Source: Lachnospiraceae bacterium
GTDB lineage: Bacteria; Bacillota; Clostridia; Lachnospirales; Lachnospiraceae
Length of the DNA stretch: 45,853 nt
Assembly (NCBI GenBank): GCA_017450105.1
Contig: JAFSXC010000013.1
Coordinates: 1-45,853 of the forward strand
Reading direction: 5' to 3'
In this document: piece by piece, positions 25,197-32,444 of the stretch
Layout: the number at the start of each line of letters is the position of its first letter
How positions within the stretch are numbered: the stretch's first letter is position 1
Translations under genes and position numbers: made by a program
Notes under the pieces: generated by a model
What the model was told of the DNA's origin: nothing
Databases searched by the model: none
Seen by the model: only the letters and a program-made list of their open reading frames with translations

Positions 25197-26429
25197 TCAT
25201 TTCCATGTAGTTTTCGTGCGGGCCAGATAATAGGCCATAATATAGAGCCCGCGCTTCCCGTCCATCTCCTGATAGACCTGAAAGGCCTTCCGCGGCGTCC
25301 CGTCCGGCTTTACGAGGCCGAGGTCCAGTCCGCCGTCGGTCCCCTCGTCGACATAGGACCGGAAGATCGCCGCCTCCACCATATTGTTGGTCAGCGCCTC
25401 ATAATAACAGAGCGCGATCCCGGCCGCCTGGATCTCCTCTCCTTCCCCGATGTCATAACCCTGCTCGGACAAAAGCACCCGGCAGGAAGGCGTATAGGTT
25501 TCCTTAAGATAATCCGTCAGTACATGAAGGTTCCCGGGCGCGATAAAGGGCGTCGTCACCTCGTCTGTCACAAGCCTTTGCTCCTTCCAGATCGAGGAGG
25601 TTTTCTTCAGCACCGGCGCATAGAGATGGTAAGCCACATTCCAGCGGCACTCTCCGTTCAACGCATGTATCTTTTCATGAAAGAGATCGAGGAAGACCTT
25701 CCCCGGGATCCCCTTCCCCCCGCCGTCATCCATCCAGGAATGGTCCAGGCTGATGTAGATCCTGGTGTTGTTGTTTCCATCGTTTGTAAATATGTGCCAG
25801 AGCTTTGCAAAGGTCCGTGCATAGAGGTCGGCGTTCTTTTCCGCGTCATCTGTGCCCGTATAGTTCCAGGCCTCCGGCATATTGACCTCATTCCCGAGAA
25901 TGATGTTTTTCGCCCCTTCATAACCGCTGGCAAAGCGCCTCGCGATAAACCGGAAGAAGGCCTCGACGGCTTCGCTCTCGGGATCCATCGCGTACAGCCG
26001 GTTCGGGTCATACGCCGCCTGCTTCACCGCCATCATTCCCATGGCCCCGCAGTGGGCGTTCCCCCGCAGCAAAAGCACCAGCGTCACGTCGATCCCCTTT
26101 TCCTTCGCCTGCTTCAGACGATAAGTATAGGTAGAAAGCGCAACGGGGTCAAAATAATAGGGCGTGTCCCCCACGATCTGCATCACCTCGGTCTTACAGG
26201 CGCTGTCGATCACATCGAGATAGAGGTTTAAGAGCATGTGCTTTCCCGTAACACCCTCCCGGGTCAGCATATAATCTCCCTGCAGGCCCTTCTTGGATTC
26301 CAGCGTCAGCTCATACCGGGTATCCCCTTCCATATAGTCCGCATACGCAGATGCAGGCGCTATTGTAAAAGTAAGGACGGCCGCGATCAAAATAAGCGCA
26401 GCCGTCCGCATCCATGCGTTTTTTCTCAA
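25197..26429 (-). CDS. Secreted DUF5722-like protein, paralog 1
   Basis: This roughly 410-residue protein has a signal peptide (basic start, hydrophobic core LILIAAVLTFTIAPASAYA) and is probably secreted. The mature part matches what I know as DUF5722 and may be a TIM-barrel hydrolase. LGNEVN supplies an Asn-Glu pair, as at the acid/base of clan A glycosidases (Glu near 181), and LLSEQGY supplies a second Glu (near 322). The catalytic reading is inference. The start is uncertain: TTG at 26429 has an AGGG-containing upstream sequence and gives a basic n-region, while ATG at 26411 lacks a ribosome binding site. The paralog at 26618-27829 lies upstream with a repeat element between them. Confidence 0.8.
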   Translation of the reverse strand: MRKNAWMRTAALILIAAVLTFTIAPASAYADYMEGDTRYELTLESKKGLQGDYMLTREGVTGKHMLLNLYLDVIDSACKTEVMQIVGDTPYYFDPVALSTYTYRLKQAKEKGIDVTLVLLLRGNAHCGAMGMMAVKQAAYDPNRLYAMDPESEAVEAFFRFIARRFASGYEGAKNIILGNEVNMPEAWNYTGTDDAEKNADLYARTFAKLWHIFTNDGNNNTRIYISLDHSWMDDGGGKGIPGKVFLDLFHEKIHALNGECRWNVAYHLYAPVLKKTSSIWKEQRLVTDEVTTPFIAPGNLHVLTDYLKETYTPSCRVLLSEQGYDIGEGEEIQAAGIALCYYEALTNNMVEAAIFRSYVDEGTDGGLDLGLVKPDGTPRKAFQVYQEMDGKRGLYIMAYYLARTKTTWK

Positions 26430-26453
26430 AACCGTTCCCTGCTCCTTTTTTAA

Positions 26454-26597
26454 GGAAAACGCTGATGAAAGCGTTTCCCGCGTGAAATTCGAAGCGAAGC
26501 GCTTTCCTCTGCGAATTTCTGTGGTTCTGCCCTGCGGGTACATCCAGGCGGAGCTTTCTAAGGAAATGCTGATTTAATCAGCATTTCCTTAGAAAGC
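26454..26597. repeat. Dispersed palindromic element, copy A
   Basis: This 144-nt element starts GGAAAACGCTGATG and contains the shared core TTCTGTGGTTCTGCCCTGCGGG. It ends in GGAGCTTTCTAAGGAAATGCTGATT followed by an inverted repeat of that end (read in part). The core and both ends are shared with copy B at 27943-28083. It fills the space between the two DUF5722 genes. No transposase is encoded. Confidence 0.75.
26553..26597. repeat. 45-nt near-perfect palindrome
   Basis: Twenty-two bases from GCTTTCTAAGGAAATGCTGATT are followed by one central T and their exact complement. It could form a long hairpin in RNA or a cruciform in DNA. No T-run follows, so it is not a standard terminator, though it might stop or protect transcripts from the upstream paralog. 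Confidence 0.85.
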
Positions 26598-26617
26598 ATT
26601 GATTTCTCCCGGTATCC

Positions 26618-27829
26618 TCAGAACCCGGCAGCCTCAAGGACCTGCTCACACCGCTCATAAAGCTCCGGCGCAAGCGCCCCGTCCATGGTCTGATAGACCT
26701 CATAGGCCTCCCGCGGAGTCCCGTCCGCGTTTGTAAGTCCGAGATCCAGGCCCTGGTCCGTTCCCTCATCCCGGAAGGAGCGGTAGATCACCGCATCCAC
26801 CATGTCGTTCTTTTCCGCGGCGTAAAAGCTTAAAGCCATTGCCTCCGCCTGCACCGTCTCACCCTCGGACACAGCATAGCCCTGTTCCGTAAGCAGGATT
26901 CTGTGCTCCTCTCCGAAGCTGTCCCGAACGTAATCCGTCAGCACCGGAAGGTTCAAAGGAGAAATAAACAGCGCCTCCTCCGAGTCACCGGAGAGCCAGG
27001 GCTCCTGCCAGATCGAGCTTGTCTGCTCGAGCCGCGGCGCGTAAAGATGGTAGGCCACATTCCAGCCGCAGGAGGGATCCATTCTCTTCATCCGTTCGGC
27101 AAAGGCATCCAGGAAAGCCTTTCCGGCGATCCCTGTCCCCTCCGCGTCATCCGTCCAGGAGTGGTCCAGGCTGATGCTGGCCTTCGCATACCGGTCGTAC
27201 CCCTCCACCCGAAGCATCTGGGAAAGCAGCAGGAACGTTCTGGTATAGAGGTCCACGTTCGTTTCCAGATCATTCGTCCCGGTATAGTTCCAGGCATCCG
27301 GCATATTCACCTCGTTTCCAAGGATCCAGTTTTTGGCTCCGTATTCGCTGTTCCCGAGATCGTGGGCGATGATCCCGAAGAAGGCCTCGACGGCATCCGA
27401 ATCCGGATTCAGCGCATAAAGCCTGTTCGGATCCGTAGCGTTCGGGCCCGCCGCCATCATACCCATGGCTGCGCAGTGGGCATTCCCCCGCATCAGAACC
27501 ACCAGGGTCACATCGATGTCCCGTTCCGCCGCCTCCTTCAGTCTTGTAACGTAAGCGTTCAGAACCGAAGGTTCAAAATAATAGTTGTTTCCGTTCACAT
27601 AGTAGTTTTTATCTGTGGGCGTTTCGCTGTCGATGGCGTCCAGATAGAGGTTTAAAAGCATCTGATGTCCTGTTACGCCCTCCTCCGTCAGCATATAATC
27701 TCCCTGCAGACCCTTTTTCTGGCTCGCCGTCTGTCCGAAGGCGCCGATCGGAGCTGCAAGCAGAGAAACGCACATCGCGCCGCAGGCAAGGCCTGCGGTG
27801 ATGCGATGTACTAACCATTTTCTTTTCAT
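26618..27829 (-). CDS. Secreted DUF5722-like protein, paralog 2
   Basis: This 403-residue protein has a signal peptide (MKRKWLVHRI then a hydrophobic stretch to about residue 31) and closely resembles its neighbour from KKGLQGDYMLT onward. Shared blocks are EGVTGHQMLLNLYLD, RGNAHCAAMGMM, LGNEVNMPDAWNYTG (E173), SLDHSW, WNVAYHLYAP and LLTEQGY (E315). These pairs of acidic residues support a glycosidase-like active site by inference. GGGAGG precedes the ATG. Copy 2 is transcribed before copy 1 on the minus strand and both may share one message. Substrate unknown; surface glycan or dietary polysaccharide are guesses. Confidence 0.82.
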   Translation of the reverse strand: MKRKWLVHRITAGLACGAMCVSLLAAPIGAFGQTASQKKGLQGDYMLTEEGVTGHQMLLNLYLDAIDSETPTDKNYYVNGNNYYFEPSVLNAYVTRLKEAAERDIDVTLVVLMRGNAHCAAMGMMAAGPNATDPNRLYALNPDSDAVEAFFGIIAHDLGNSEYGAKNWILGNEVNMPDAWNYTGTNDLETNVDLYTRTFLLLSQMLRVEGYDRYAKASISLDHSWTDDAEGTGIAGKAFLDAFAERMKRMDPSCGWNVAYHLYAPRLEQTSSIWQEPWLSGDSEEALFISPLNLPVLTDYVRDSFGEEHRILLTEQGYAVSEGETVQAEAMALSFYAAEKNDMVDAVIYRSFRDEGTDQGLDLGLTNADGTPREAYEVYQTMDGALAPELYERCEQVLEAAGF

Positions 27830-27888
27830 TCTTTAACCTCCCGAGCCGTCTTTTCTTTTCCGACCGCTCTACCTATCTATTCGTACGA

Positions 27889-27908
27889 ACCACAAAGCTT
27901 TTTGTGGT
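27889..27908. other. Hairpin upstream of the DUF5722 pair
   Basis: ACCACAAA and TTTGTGGT form a perfect 8-bp stem with a 4-nt loop in the leader of paralog 2. It may be an operator or an RNA hairpin; no T-run follows. No promoter hexamers nearby are convincing. Confidence 0.4.
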
Positions 27909-27942
27909 ACTTTTGTCACATTTTTTGCGGACAATTTCTTTT

Positions 27943-28083
27943 GGGAAACGCTGATTCATACGTTTTCCGCGCGATAACCGCGGGCGCTTGCGCCCTTTCC
28001 CTGCGATTTTCTGCGGTTCTGCCCTGCGGGTGAGTTCGCCCTGCGGGTGGATCCTCGCGGAGCGGTCTGAGGAAATGCGTCAG
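27943..28083. repeat. Dispersed palindromic element, copy B
   Basis: It begins GGGAAACGCTGATTCATACG, contains TTCTGCGGTTCTGCCCTGCGGG and ends GGTCTGAGGAAATGCGTCAG. Aligned with copy A, the start, core and end agree. Copy B also has the GCCCTGCGGGTG block twice in tandem. Its end overlaps the thrS stop codon by a few bases. Confidence 0.75.
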
Positions 28084-30035
28084 TTCTCCTGCGGGAGCTC
28101 CTCGCGGATCGCTTTGGTCCGGATTTCCTCCTCGATCTGCGCAATAAAATCCGACAGAGGCTTCACGCCCTCATCCCCGGCAAAGCGACTGCGGACGGAA
28201 ACGGTTTTCTCCGCCGCCTCCTTTTCTCCCACCACCAGCATATAGGGAATACGGTCCAGCCGCGCCTCCCGGATCTTAAACCCGATCTTTTCCGACCGTG
28301 CATCCGTCGTCGCGTCGATCCCGCGGGAAAACATCTCCCTGCAGACCTCATTCGCATAGTCCGTATACTTATCGGAGATCGGCAGAACACGCACCTGCTC
28401 CGGGCAGAGCCAGGTCGGGAACTTCCCGGCGTAATGCTCGATCAGCCAGGCCAGCGTTCTTTCGTAGCAGCCAAGGCTGGTGCGGTGGATAATATAGGGC
28501 CGTACCTTGTCCCCGTTCTCGTCAATAAAGTACATATCGAATTTCTCGGCAATGGCGCAGTCGAGCTGGATCGTCACCATTGTGTCTTCCTTGCCGTAGA
28601 CATTCTTCGCCTGGATATCGATCTTCGGGCCGTAGAAGGCCGCCTCGCCGTCCGCCTCCACATAGGGAATATTGTGTTCATCCAGGATCCTGCGCAGAGC
28701 TCCCTGCGATTTCTCCCAATACTCCTCATCCCCGAGGTATTTGTCCGTATTCTTCGGGTCCCATTTGGACAGCCGGTAGGTCACGTCGTCCTGCAGGCCC
28801 AGGGTGGTCAGAACATGAATGGCCAGCTTCAGGCAGTTCCCGAGCTCCTCCTCGGTCTGATCCGGCCGGATGACATTATGGCCCTCGGAAATCGTAAACT
28901 GGCGGACCCGGGTAAGACCATGCATCTCGCCGGAATCCTCGTTCCGAAACAGCGTACTCGTCTCCCCCATGCGGTAGGGCAGATCCCGATAGGAATGCTG
29001 CTCATTCTTATAGCAGAAGTACTGGTGCGGGCAGGTCATCGGCCGCAGCACATACACATCCGGATCCTCGGGATCCCCCATCACAAACATGCTTTCCAGA
29101 TAATGGTCCCAATGGCCGGAGAGCTTATAGAGATCCGATTTTGCCATAAAGGGCGTCCGGGTCCGGACATAGCCCCACTCCCGGTCCTCCAGGTCCTCGA
29201 TCCATCTCTGGAGCTTCTGGATGATCTTCTGGCCGCGGGGAAGGATCAGGGGCAGGCCCTGGCCGACCACATCCACCGTGGTAAAGAGCTTCATCTCCCG
29301 TCCGAGGCGGTTATGATCCCGCTTCTTTGCCTCCTCCAGCCGTTCCAGATGGGCCTTCAGCTCATCCTTTTTGGCATAGGCCGTACCGTAAATTCTTTGC
29401 AGCCTCGCCTTCTTTTCGTCTCCGCGCCAATAGGCCATCGACGAGGACAGGAGCTTAAACGCCTTCACGCCCTTCGTGGTCATCAGATGGGGGCCGGCGC
29501 AAAGATCCACGAAGCCGTCCTGGTCATAGAAGGAGATCTCCTCTCCCTCCGGAAGATCCTCGATCAGCTCCACCTTGAAGGGCTCGTTTCTCTCCTGCAT
29601 AAACTTTACCGCCTCGTCCTTCGGAAGGGTAAAGCGCTTGATCTCATGCCCCTCCTTCACGATCTTTTTCATTTCCTCCTCGATCTTATCCAGGTCTTCC
29701 CGCGAAAAGGGCTCGGCTTCAAAATCATAATAGAACCCGTCCTCGATCGCCGGTCCGATCGTCACCTTCGCCTCCGGCCACAGCCGTTTCACCGCCTCGG
29801 CCATTACGTGGGAGGCCGTATGGCGGATCACCCTTAAGCCCTCCGGATCCCTGTCCGTAAGGATGCTTAAGGTTACATCCTTATCCAGCACGGTGCGGAG
29901 GTCCATTACCTTCCCATCCACCTCGCCGGCGCAGGCCGCCCGGGCCAGGCCTTCACTGATATCCTGCGCGATCTCATAGATCGACTTTGCGTTTTCATAT
30001 TCCTTAACCGATCCGTCCTTTAATGTGATCTTCAT
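28080..30035 (-). CDS. thrS: Threonyl-tRNA synthetase
   Basis: This 651-residue class II synthetase charges tRNA-Thr. The N-terminal TGS domain (MKITLKDGSVKEYEN), the second editing domain with HVMAEAVKRL and IGPAIEDGFYYD, and the catalytic core with MTCPHQYFCYKNEQHSYRDLP (in part), ETSTLFRNEDSGEMHGLTRVRQF (in part) and the anticodon domain near QVRVLPISDKY are all present. AAGGAG lies before the ATG. The leader is only about 38 nt, so unlike most Firmicute thrS genes no T-box riboswitch can fit. Its 3' end runs into repeat copy B. Confidence 0.97.
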   Translation of the reverse strand: MKITLKDGSVKEYENAKSIYEIAQDISEGLARAACAGEVDGKVMDLRTVLDKDVTLSILTDRDPEGLRVIRHTASHVMAEAVKRLWPEAKVTIGPAIEDGFYYDFEAEPFSREDLDKIEEEMKKIVKEGHEIKRFTLPKDEAVKFMQERNEPFKVELIEDLPEGEEISFYDQDGFVDLCAGPHLMTTKGVKAFKLLSSSMAYWRGDEKKARLQRIYGTAYAKKDELKAHLERLEEAKKRDHNRLGREMKLFTTVDVVGQGLPLILPRGQKIIQKLQRWIEDLEDREWGYVRTRTPFMAKSDLYKLSGHWDHYLESMFVMGDPEDPDVYVLRPMTCPHQYFCYKNEQHSYRDLPYRMGETSTLFRNEDSGEMHGLTRVRQFTISEGHNVIRPDQTEEELGNCLKLAIHVLTTLGLQDDVTYRLSKWDPKNTDKYLGDEEYWEKSQGALRRILDEHNIPYVEADGEAAFYGPKIDIQAKNVYGKEDTMVTIQLDCAIAEKFDMYFIDENGDKVRPYIIHRTSLGCYERTLAWLIEHYAGKFPTWLCPEQVRVLPISDKYTDYANEVCREMFSRGIDATTDARSEKIGFKIREARLDRIPYMLVVGEKEAAEKTVSVRSRFAGDEGVKPLSDFIAQIEEEIRTKAIREELPQEN

Positions 30036-30079
30036 CCTGAATTCTCCTTTATTTAAGAAAGCTAACCATATTTCTTCAG

Positions 30080-30108
30080 ATTTTAGCCCTCTTTGTACTA
30101 TTTGTCAA
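30080..30108 (-). promoter_or_regulatory. Promoter of thrS
   Basis: TTGACA (30103-30108), a 17-nt spacer and TAAAAT (30080-30085) form a near-consensus promoter. Its -35 overlaps the T-run of the preceding terminator. The start lies near 30073. Confidence 0.85.
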
Positions 30109-30127
30109 AAAAAATGGCCGCGAGGCC
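30107..30127 (-). terminator. Short terminator after the metal ABC permease
   Basis: A GGCC-TCGC-GGCC hairpin on the minus strand (30116-30127) is followed by A and eight T residues. The stem is only 4 bp, extended weakly outward, so termination may be partial and some thrS expression may come from read-through. Confidence 0.55.
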
Positions 30128-30130
30128 GGG

Positions 30131-30973
30131 TCAGTGCACGCCTCCCGTTATCTTTCCGAGCACAAGGCATACAAAAAACGCAGCGACATCCACTGCCACG
30201 ATCGTCGCTCCCACCGGCGTTCCCGCCAGAATGGATATAAGCATTCCGGTAAACGCACAGATCACCGAAAGCCCCGCCGAGCAGATCGTTACCTTCTGAA
30301 AGCTTCCGAACAGGCGCATCGCGGACAGGGCCGGAAAGATAACGAGAGCCGAGATCAGAAGCGATCCGACCAGATTCATCGCAAGCACGATAATGATCGC
30401 GATTATGGTCGCCGTCAGCAGGTTATAGGCGTTTGCATTCGTCCCCGACGCTCTTGAGAACGCCTCGTCAAAGGTCACCGCAAAAATCTTGTTGTAGAGC
30501 AGAACAAAAAGGACGATTACCAGGACGGAAAGCACCGTGCAGAGCACAACGTCCTTCTTTGTCAGCGTAAGGATGGAGGGCGAGCCGAACAGGGTGCTGC
30601 ATACATCTCCGGTCAGATTTGACGAGGTGGAAAAAAGGTTCATCAGGAGATACCCGAAGGCCAGTGCTCCCACGGAGATCATAGCGATCGCGGCATCTCC
30701 CTTGATCTTTGTATTCTGCCCGGTCCGAAGAAGCAGTATTGCGCTGATGACCGTAACCGGCAGCACCAAAAGCATTTCATTTGTCAGCTTCAGGACGGAA
30801 GCGATCGCAATCGCTCCGAAGGCAACATGGGACAATCCGTCGCCGATGAATGAGAACCGCTTCAGCACAAGCGTAACGCCCAGCAAGGAGGAGCACAGCG
30901 CGATCAGCACCCCGACGATCAGGGCGTAACGCACAAACGGATATTCAAGATACATTCCGAGCTTTTCGATCAT
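30131..30973 (-). CDS. Metal ABC transporter permease, ZnuB/MntB/TroC-type (ABC-3 family)
   Basis: This 280-residue polytopic protein matches the ABC-3 permease family that imports Zn, Mn or Fe with a substrate-binding lipoprotein and an ATPase. Early signature segments are LVLKRFSFIGDGLSHVAFGA (in part) and AIAMISVGALAFGYLLMNLF, with about eight or nine helices in all. The ATG at 30973 with GGAGAGAGG upstream is preferred; a longer in-frame extension is noncoding. No binding-protein or ATPase gene is next to it. The promoter carries a Fur-family-like inverted repeat, so metal-dependent repression is likely. The metal cannot be told. Confidence 0.88.
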   Translation of the reverse strand: MIEKLGMYLEYPFVRYALIVGVLIALCSSLLGVTLVLKRFSFIGDGLSHVAFGAIAIASVLKLTNEMLLVLPVTVISAILLLRTGQNTKIKGDAAIAMISVGALAFGYLLMNLFSTSSNLTGDVCSTLFGSPSILTLTKKDVVLCTVLSVLVIVLFVLLYNKIFAVTFDEAFSRASGTNANAYNLLTATIIAIIIVLAMNLVGSLLISALVIFPALSAMRLFGSFQKVTICSAGLSVICAFTGMLISILAGTPVGATIVAVDVAAFFVCLVLGKITGGVH

Positions 30974-31046
30974 CTCAGTTCGCCTCTCTCCTTCCCTTCG
31001 ACCGGCAGGAATACACAATGCGGCCGGGAGGTCGTTTCTTTGAATA

Positions 31047-31061
31047 TGAGAACCGTTATCA
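31047..31061. promoter_or_regulatory. Candidate Fur/Zur-family operator (7-1-7 inverted repeat)
   Basis: TGAGAAC-C-GTTATCA is a 15-bp inverted repeat with one mismatched pair, fitting the 7-1-7 layout and the TGATAAT-N-ATTATCA pattern of Fur-family sites. It directly adjoins the -10 element of the permease promoter and covers the likely start site. Confidence 0.5.
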
Positions 31062-31090
31062 AATATAGACTTTCCCCCTGCTGTTGTCAA
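31062..31090 (-). promoter_or_regulatory. Promoter of the metal ABC permease gene
   Basis: TTGACA (31085-31090), a 17-nt spacer and TATATT (31062-31067) form a strong promoter on the minus strand. The leader to the ATG at 30973 is about 80 nt. Confidence 0.8.
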
Positions 31091-31100
31091 GCGGGGTGCA

Positions 31101-31145
31101 GTTCTATATCGGCGGGGCTTCGGGTTTTGGAGCCGGCCGCTGGAA
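31101..31145. repeat. Second-family GC-rich repeat copy
   Basis: GGCGGGGCTTCGGGTTTTGG and GCCGGCCGCTGG correspond in order to a similar stretch at about 25088-25133. It lies in the divergent gap between the permease and the PlsY-like gene. Confidence 0.35.
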
Positions 31146-31161
31146 ATCAAACCGGAGAAAT

Positions 31162-31169
31162 GCTATATT
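31162..31169 (+). promoter_or_regulatory. Possible extended -10 of the PlsY-like gene
   Basis: GC-TATATT preceded by T gives an extended -10 (TGC then TATATT at 31164-31169). The -35 region (TGGAAA at 17 nt) is weak. The start would be near 31176, about 30 nt before the ATG. Confidence 0.45.
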
Positions 31170-31206
31170 CAAAGGGAAACTGTCTGTCAGGGGAAACGAT
31201 TTAAGA

Positions 31207-31776
31207 ATGGTGGAAAGAATCCTTTGCCTAATCATCGGATATGGTTTCGGCTGCTTTCTGACCGCAGCCGTAGTTGTACGTAAATGCAGACGCTGCTCCG
31301 TTTTTACGCTCGGTACGGGGAATCCGGGCATGGCCAATGTCATGGCGCAGTGCGGCCTCTTCCCGGGGATTTTGGTTCTGATCGGGGATGTAGTGAAAAC
31401 GGTGCTCGCCTTTTTCGTCTGTTATCTGTTGTTTCGGGAAAAGCTCGGAACGGACCTTCTGGCGGCTTACGCGGGGCTCGGCGCAGTCGCAGGTCACGAC
31501 TTTCCCTTCTGGCACCGGTTTGTCGGAGGAAAAGGCGTCTCCTGTACCTGTGCGGCGCTGTTTTGCATCCATCCGCTCTATGGACTGGCAGCTATGATCG
31601 TCGGCCTGCTCGCCGTGCTGATAACAAAAAAGCTCGCGGTCGGAGCCGTCGTTATCCCGGCGGTTTTTCTGCCGGCGGCATATTTCGTCTCCGGCAAGGA
31701 GGTACTTATACTCTGTCTTATCCTGACCGCTCTGATGGTGCTTAGAAATCTGCGGTTTTCGTTCACGAAATCCTGA
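31207..31776 (+). CDS. PlsY-family glycerol-3-phosphate acyltransferase-like membrane protein
   Basis: This 189-residue protein has about five transmembrane segments and the PlsY pattern. GTGNPGMANVM matches the first motif (usually GSGNxGATN), the short DVVK segment follows, and GHDFPFWHRFVGGKGVSC is the second motif. PlsY transfers an acyl group from acyl phosphate to glycerol 3-phosphate. Motif one departs from the norm, so this could be a paralog with another acyl acceptor. The ATG at 31207 with GGGGAAA upstream is chosen; the frame stays open upstream but without a start signal. Its end overlaps the convergent gene at 31763-32398 by 14 bp. Confidence 0.75.
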   Translation: MVERILCLIIGYGFGCFLTAAVVVRKCRRCSVFTLGTGNPGMANVMAQCGLFPGILVLIGDVVKTVLAFFVCYLLFREKLGTDLLAAYAGLGAVAGHDFPFWHRFVGGKGVSCTCAALFCIHPLYGLAAMIVGLLAVLITKKLAVGAVVIPAVFLPAAYFVSGKEVLILCLILTALMVLRNLRFSFTKS

Positions 31777-32398
31777 GCTCGACCTCCACCGGGGGCTTTA
31801 CGTTCTGCCGGAAGATCTCCCCGTCCTCCAAGTTTCCGACAACGCTTCCGTAATGGACCGGGATGGCTGTCTTCGGCCGGATCGTATTAATGAGCTCCGC
31901 CGCGTCCTTCGCGTTCATCGTGAAGGTTCCGCCGACCGGAACCAGCGCGACATCGCAGACCACCTCTGATGCCTCCTTCGTCGCATCCGTATCCCCGGCC
32001 ACATAGATCTTTTCCCCGTCGGTTTCAAAGAGATAACCGACCCAGCCTGCCCCCTTCGGATGAAACGGCTTCATTTTGTTATAGGCCGGGATGGTTTCCA
32101 CCGTAAGGCTCCCCTCCTCAAAGCGCATGCCGGGCGTTACGATCCGGATTTCGGCGACCGATCCTGCCAGCTCCTGCGCCTGTTTTTTCATCTTTTCCGG
32201 GACAAACAAAATGGTTTCCTTCCGGCAGACCTTATGGATATCCTCGGGAGAATAATGGTCATAATGGTCGTGCGTGATGAAGACGAAGTCCGCGTCATGC
32301 GGCTCCTCCTCCATCCGGAAGGGATCCACATAGATCACTCCGGCCGATGTTCTGATCCGAATACTGTTCTGCGTAAACACCTCAATATTTTCTGTCAT
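31763..32398 (-). CDS. UlaG-like metallo-beta-lactamase-fold hydrolase
   Basis: This 211-residue soluble protein belongs to the metal-dependent hydrolase group that includes UlaG. It has FITHDHYDHYSPEDI with the HxHxDH motif near residues 43-48, then YVAGDTDAT (Asp ligand) and AIPVHYGSVVG (His ligand). Substrate is unknown; related proteins hydrolyse cyclic esters or lactones, but many have no known role. The ATG at 32398 has AAAGGAA upstream. It is 46 nt downstream of the phosphatase gene on the same strand, so it may be in its message. The last 14 bp overlap the opposing PlsY-like gene. Confidence 0.82.
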   Translation of the reverse strand: MTENIEVFTQNSIRIRTSAGVIYVDPFRMEEEPHDADFVFITHDHYDHYSPEDIHKVCRKETILFVPEKMKKQAQELAGSVAEIRIVTPGMRFEEGSLTVETIPAYNKMKPFHPKGAGWVGYLFETDGEKIYVAGDTDATKEASEVVCDVALVPVGGTFTMNAKDAAELINTIRPKTAIPVHYGSVVGNLEDGEIFRQNVKPPVEVELRIS

Positions 32399-32444
32399 GT
32401 TTTTTTCCTTTCCCAGAGAACAACCGATAACTGCCCCAAACGGA

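Noticed and set aside
28434-29837. Long plus-strand frame opposite thrS
   Set aside because: Antisense shadow; the thrS frame on the minus strand is complete and conserved.
30036-30130. T-box riboswitch in front of thrS
   Set aside because: The gap is only 95 nt, and the promoter at 30080-30108 leaves about 38 nt of leader, too short for a T-box.
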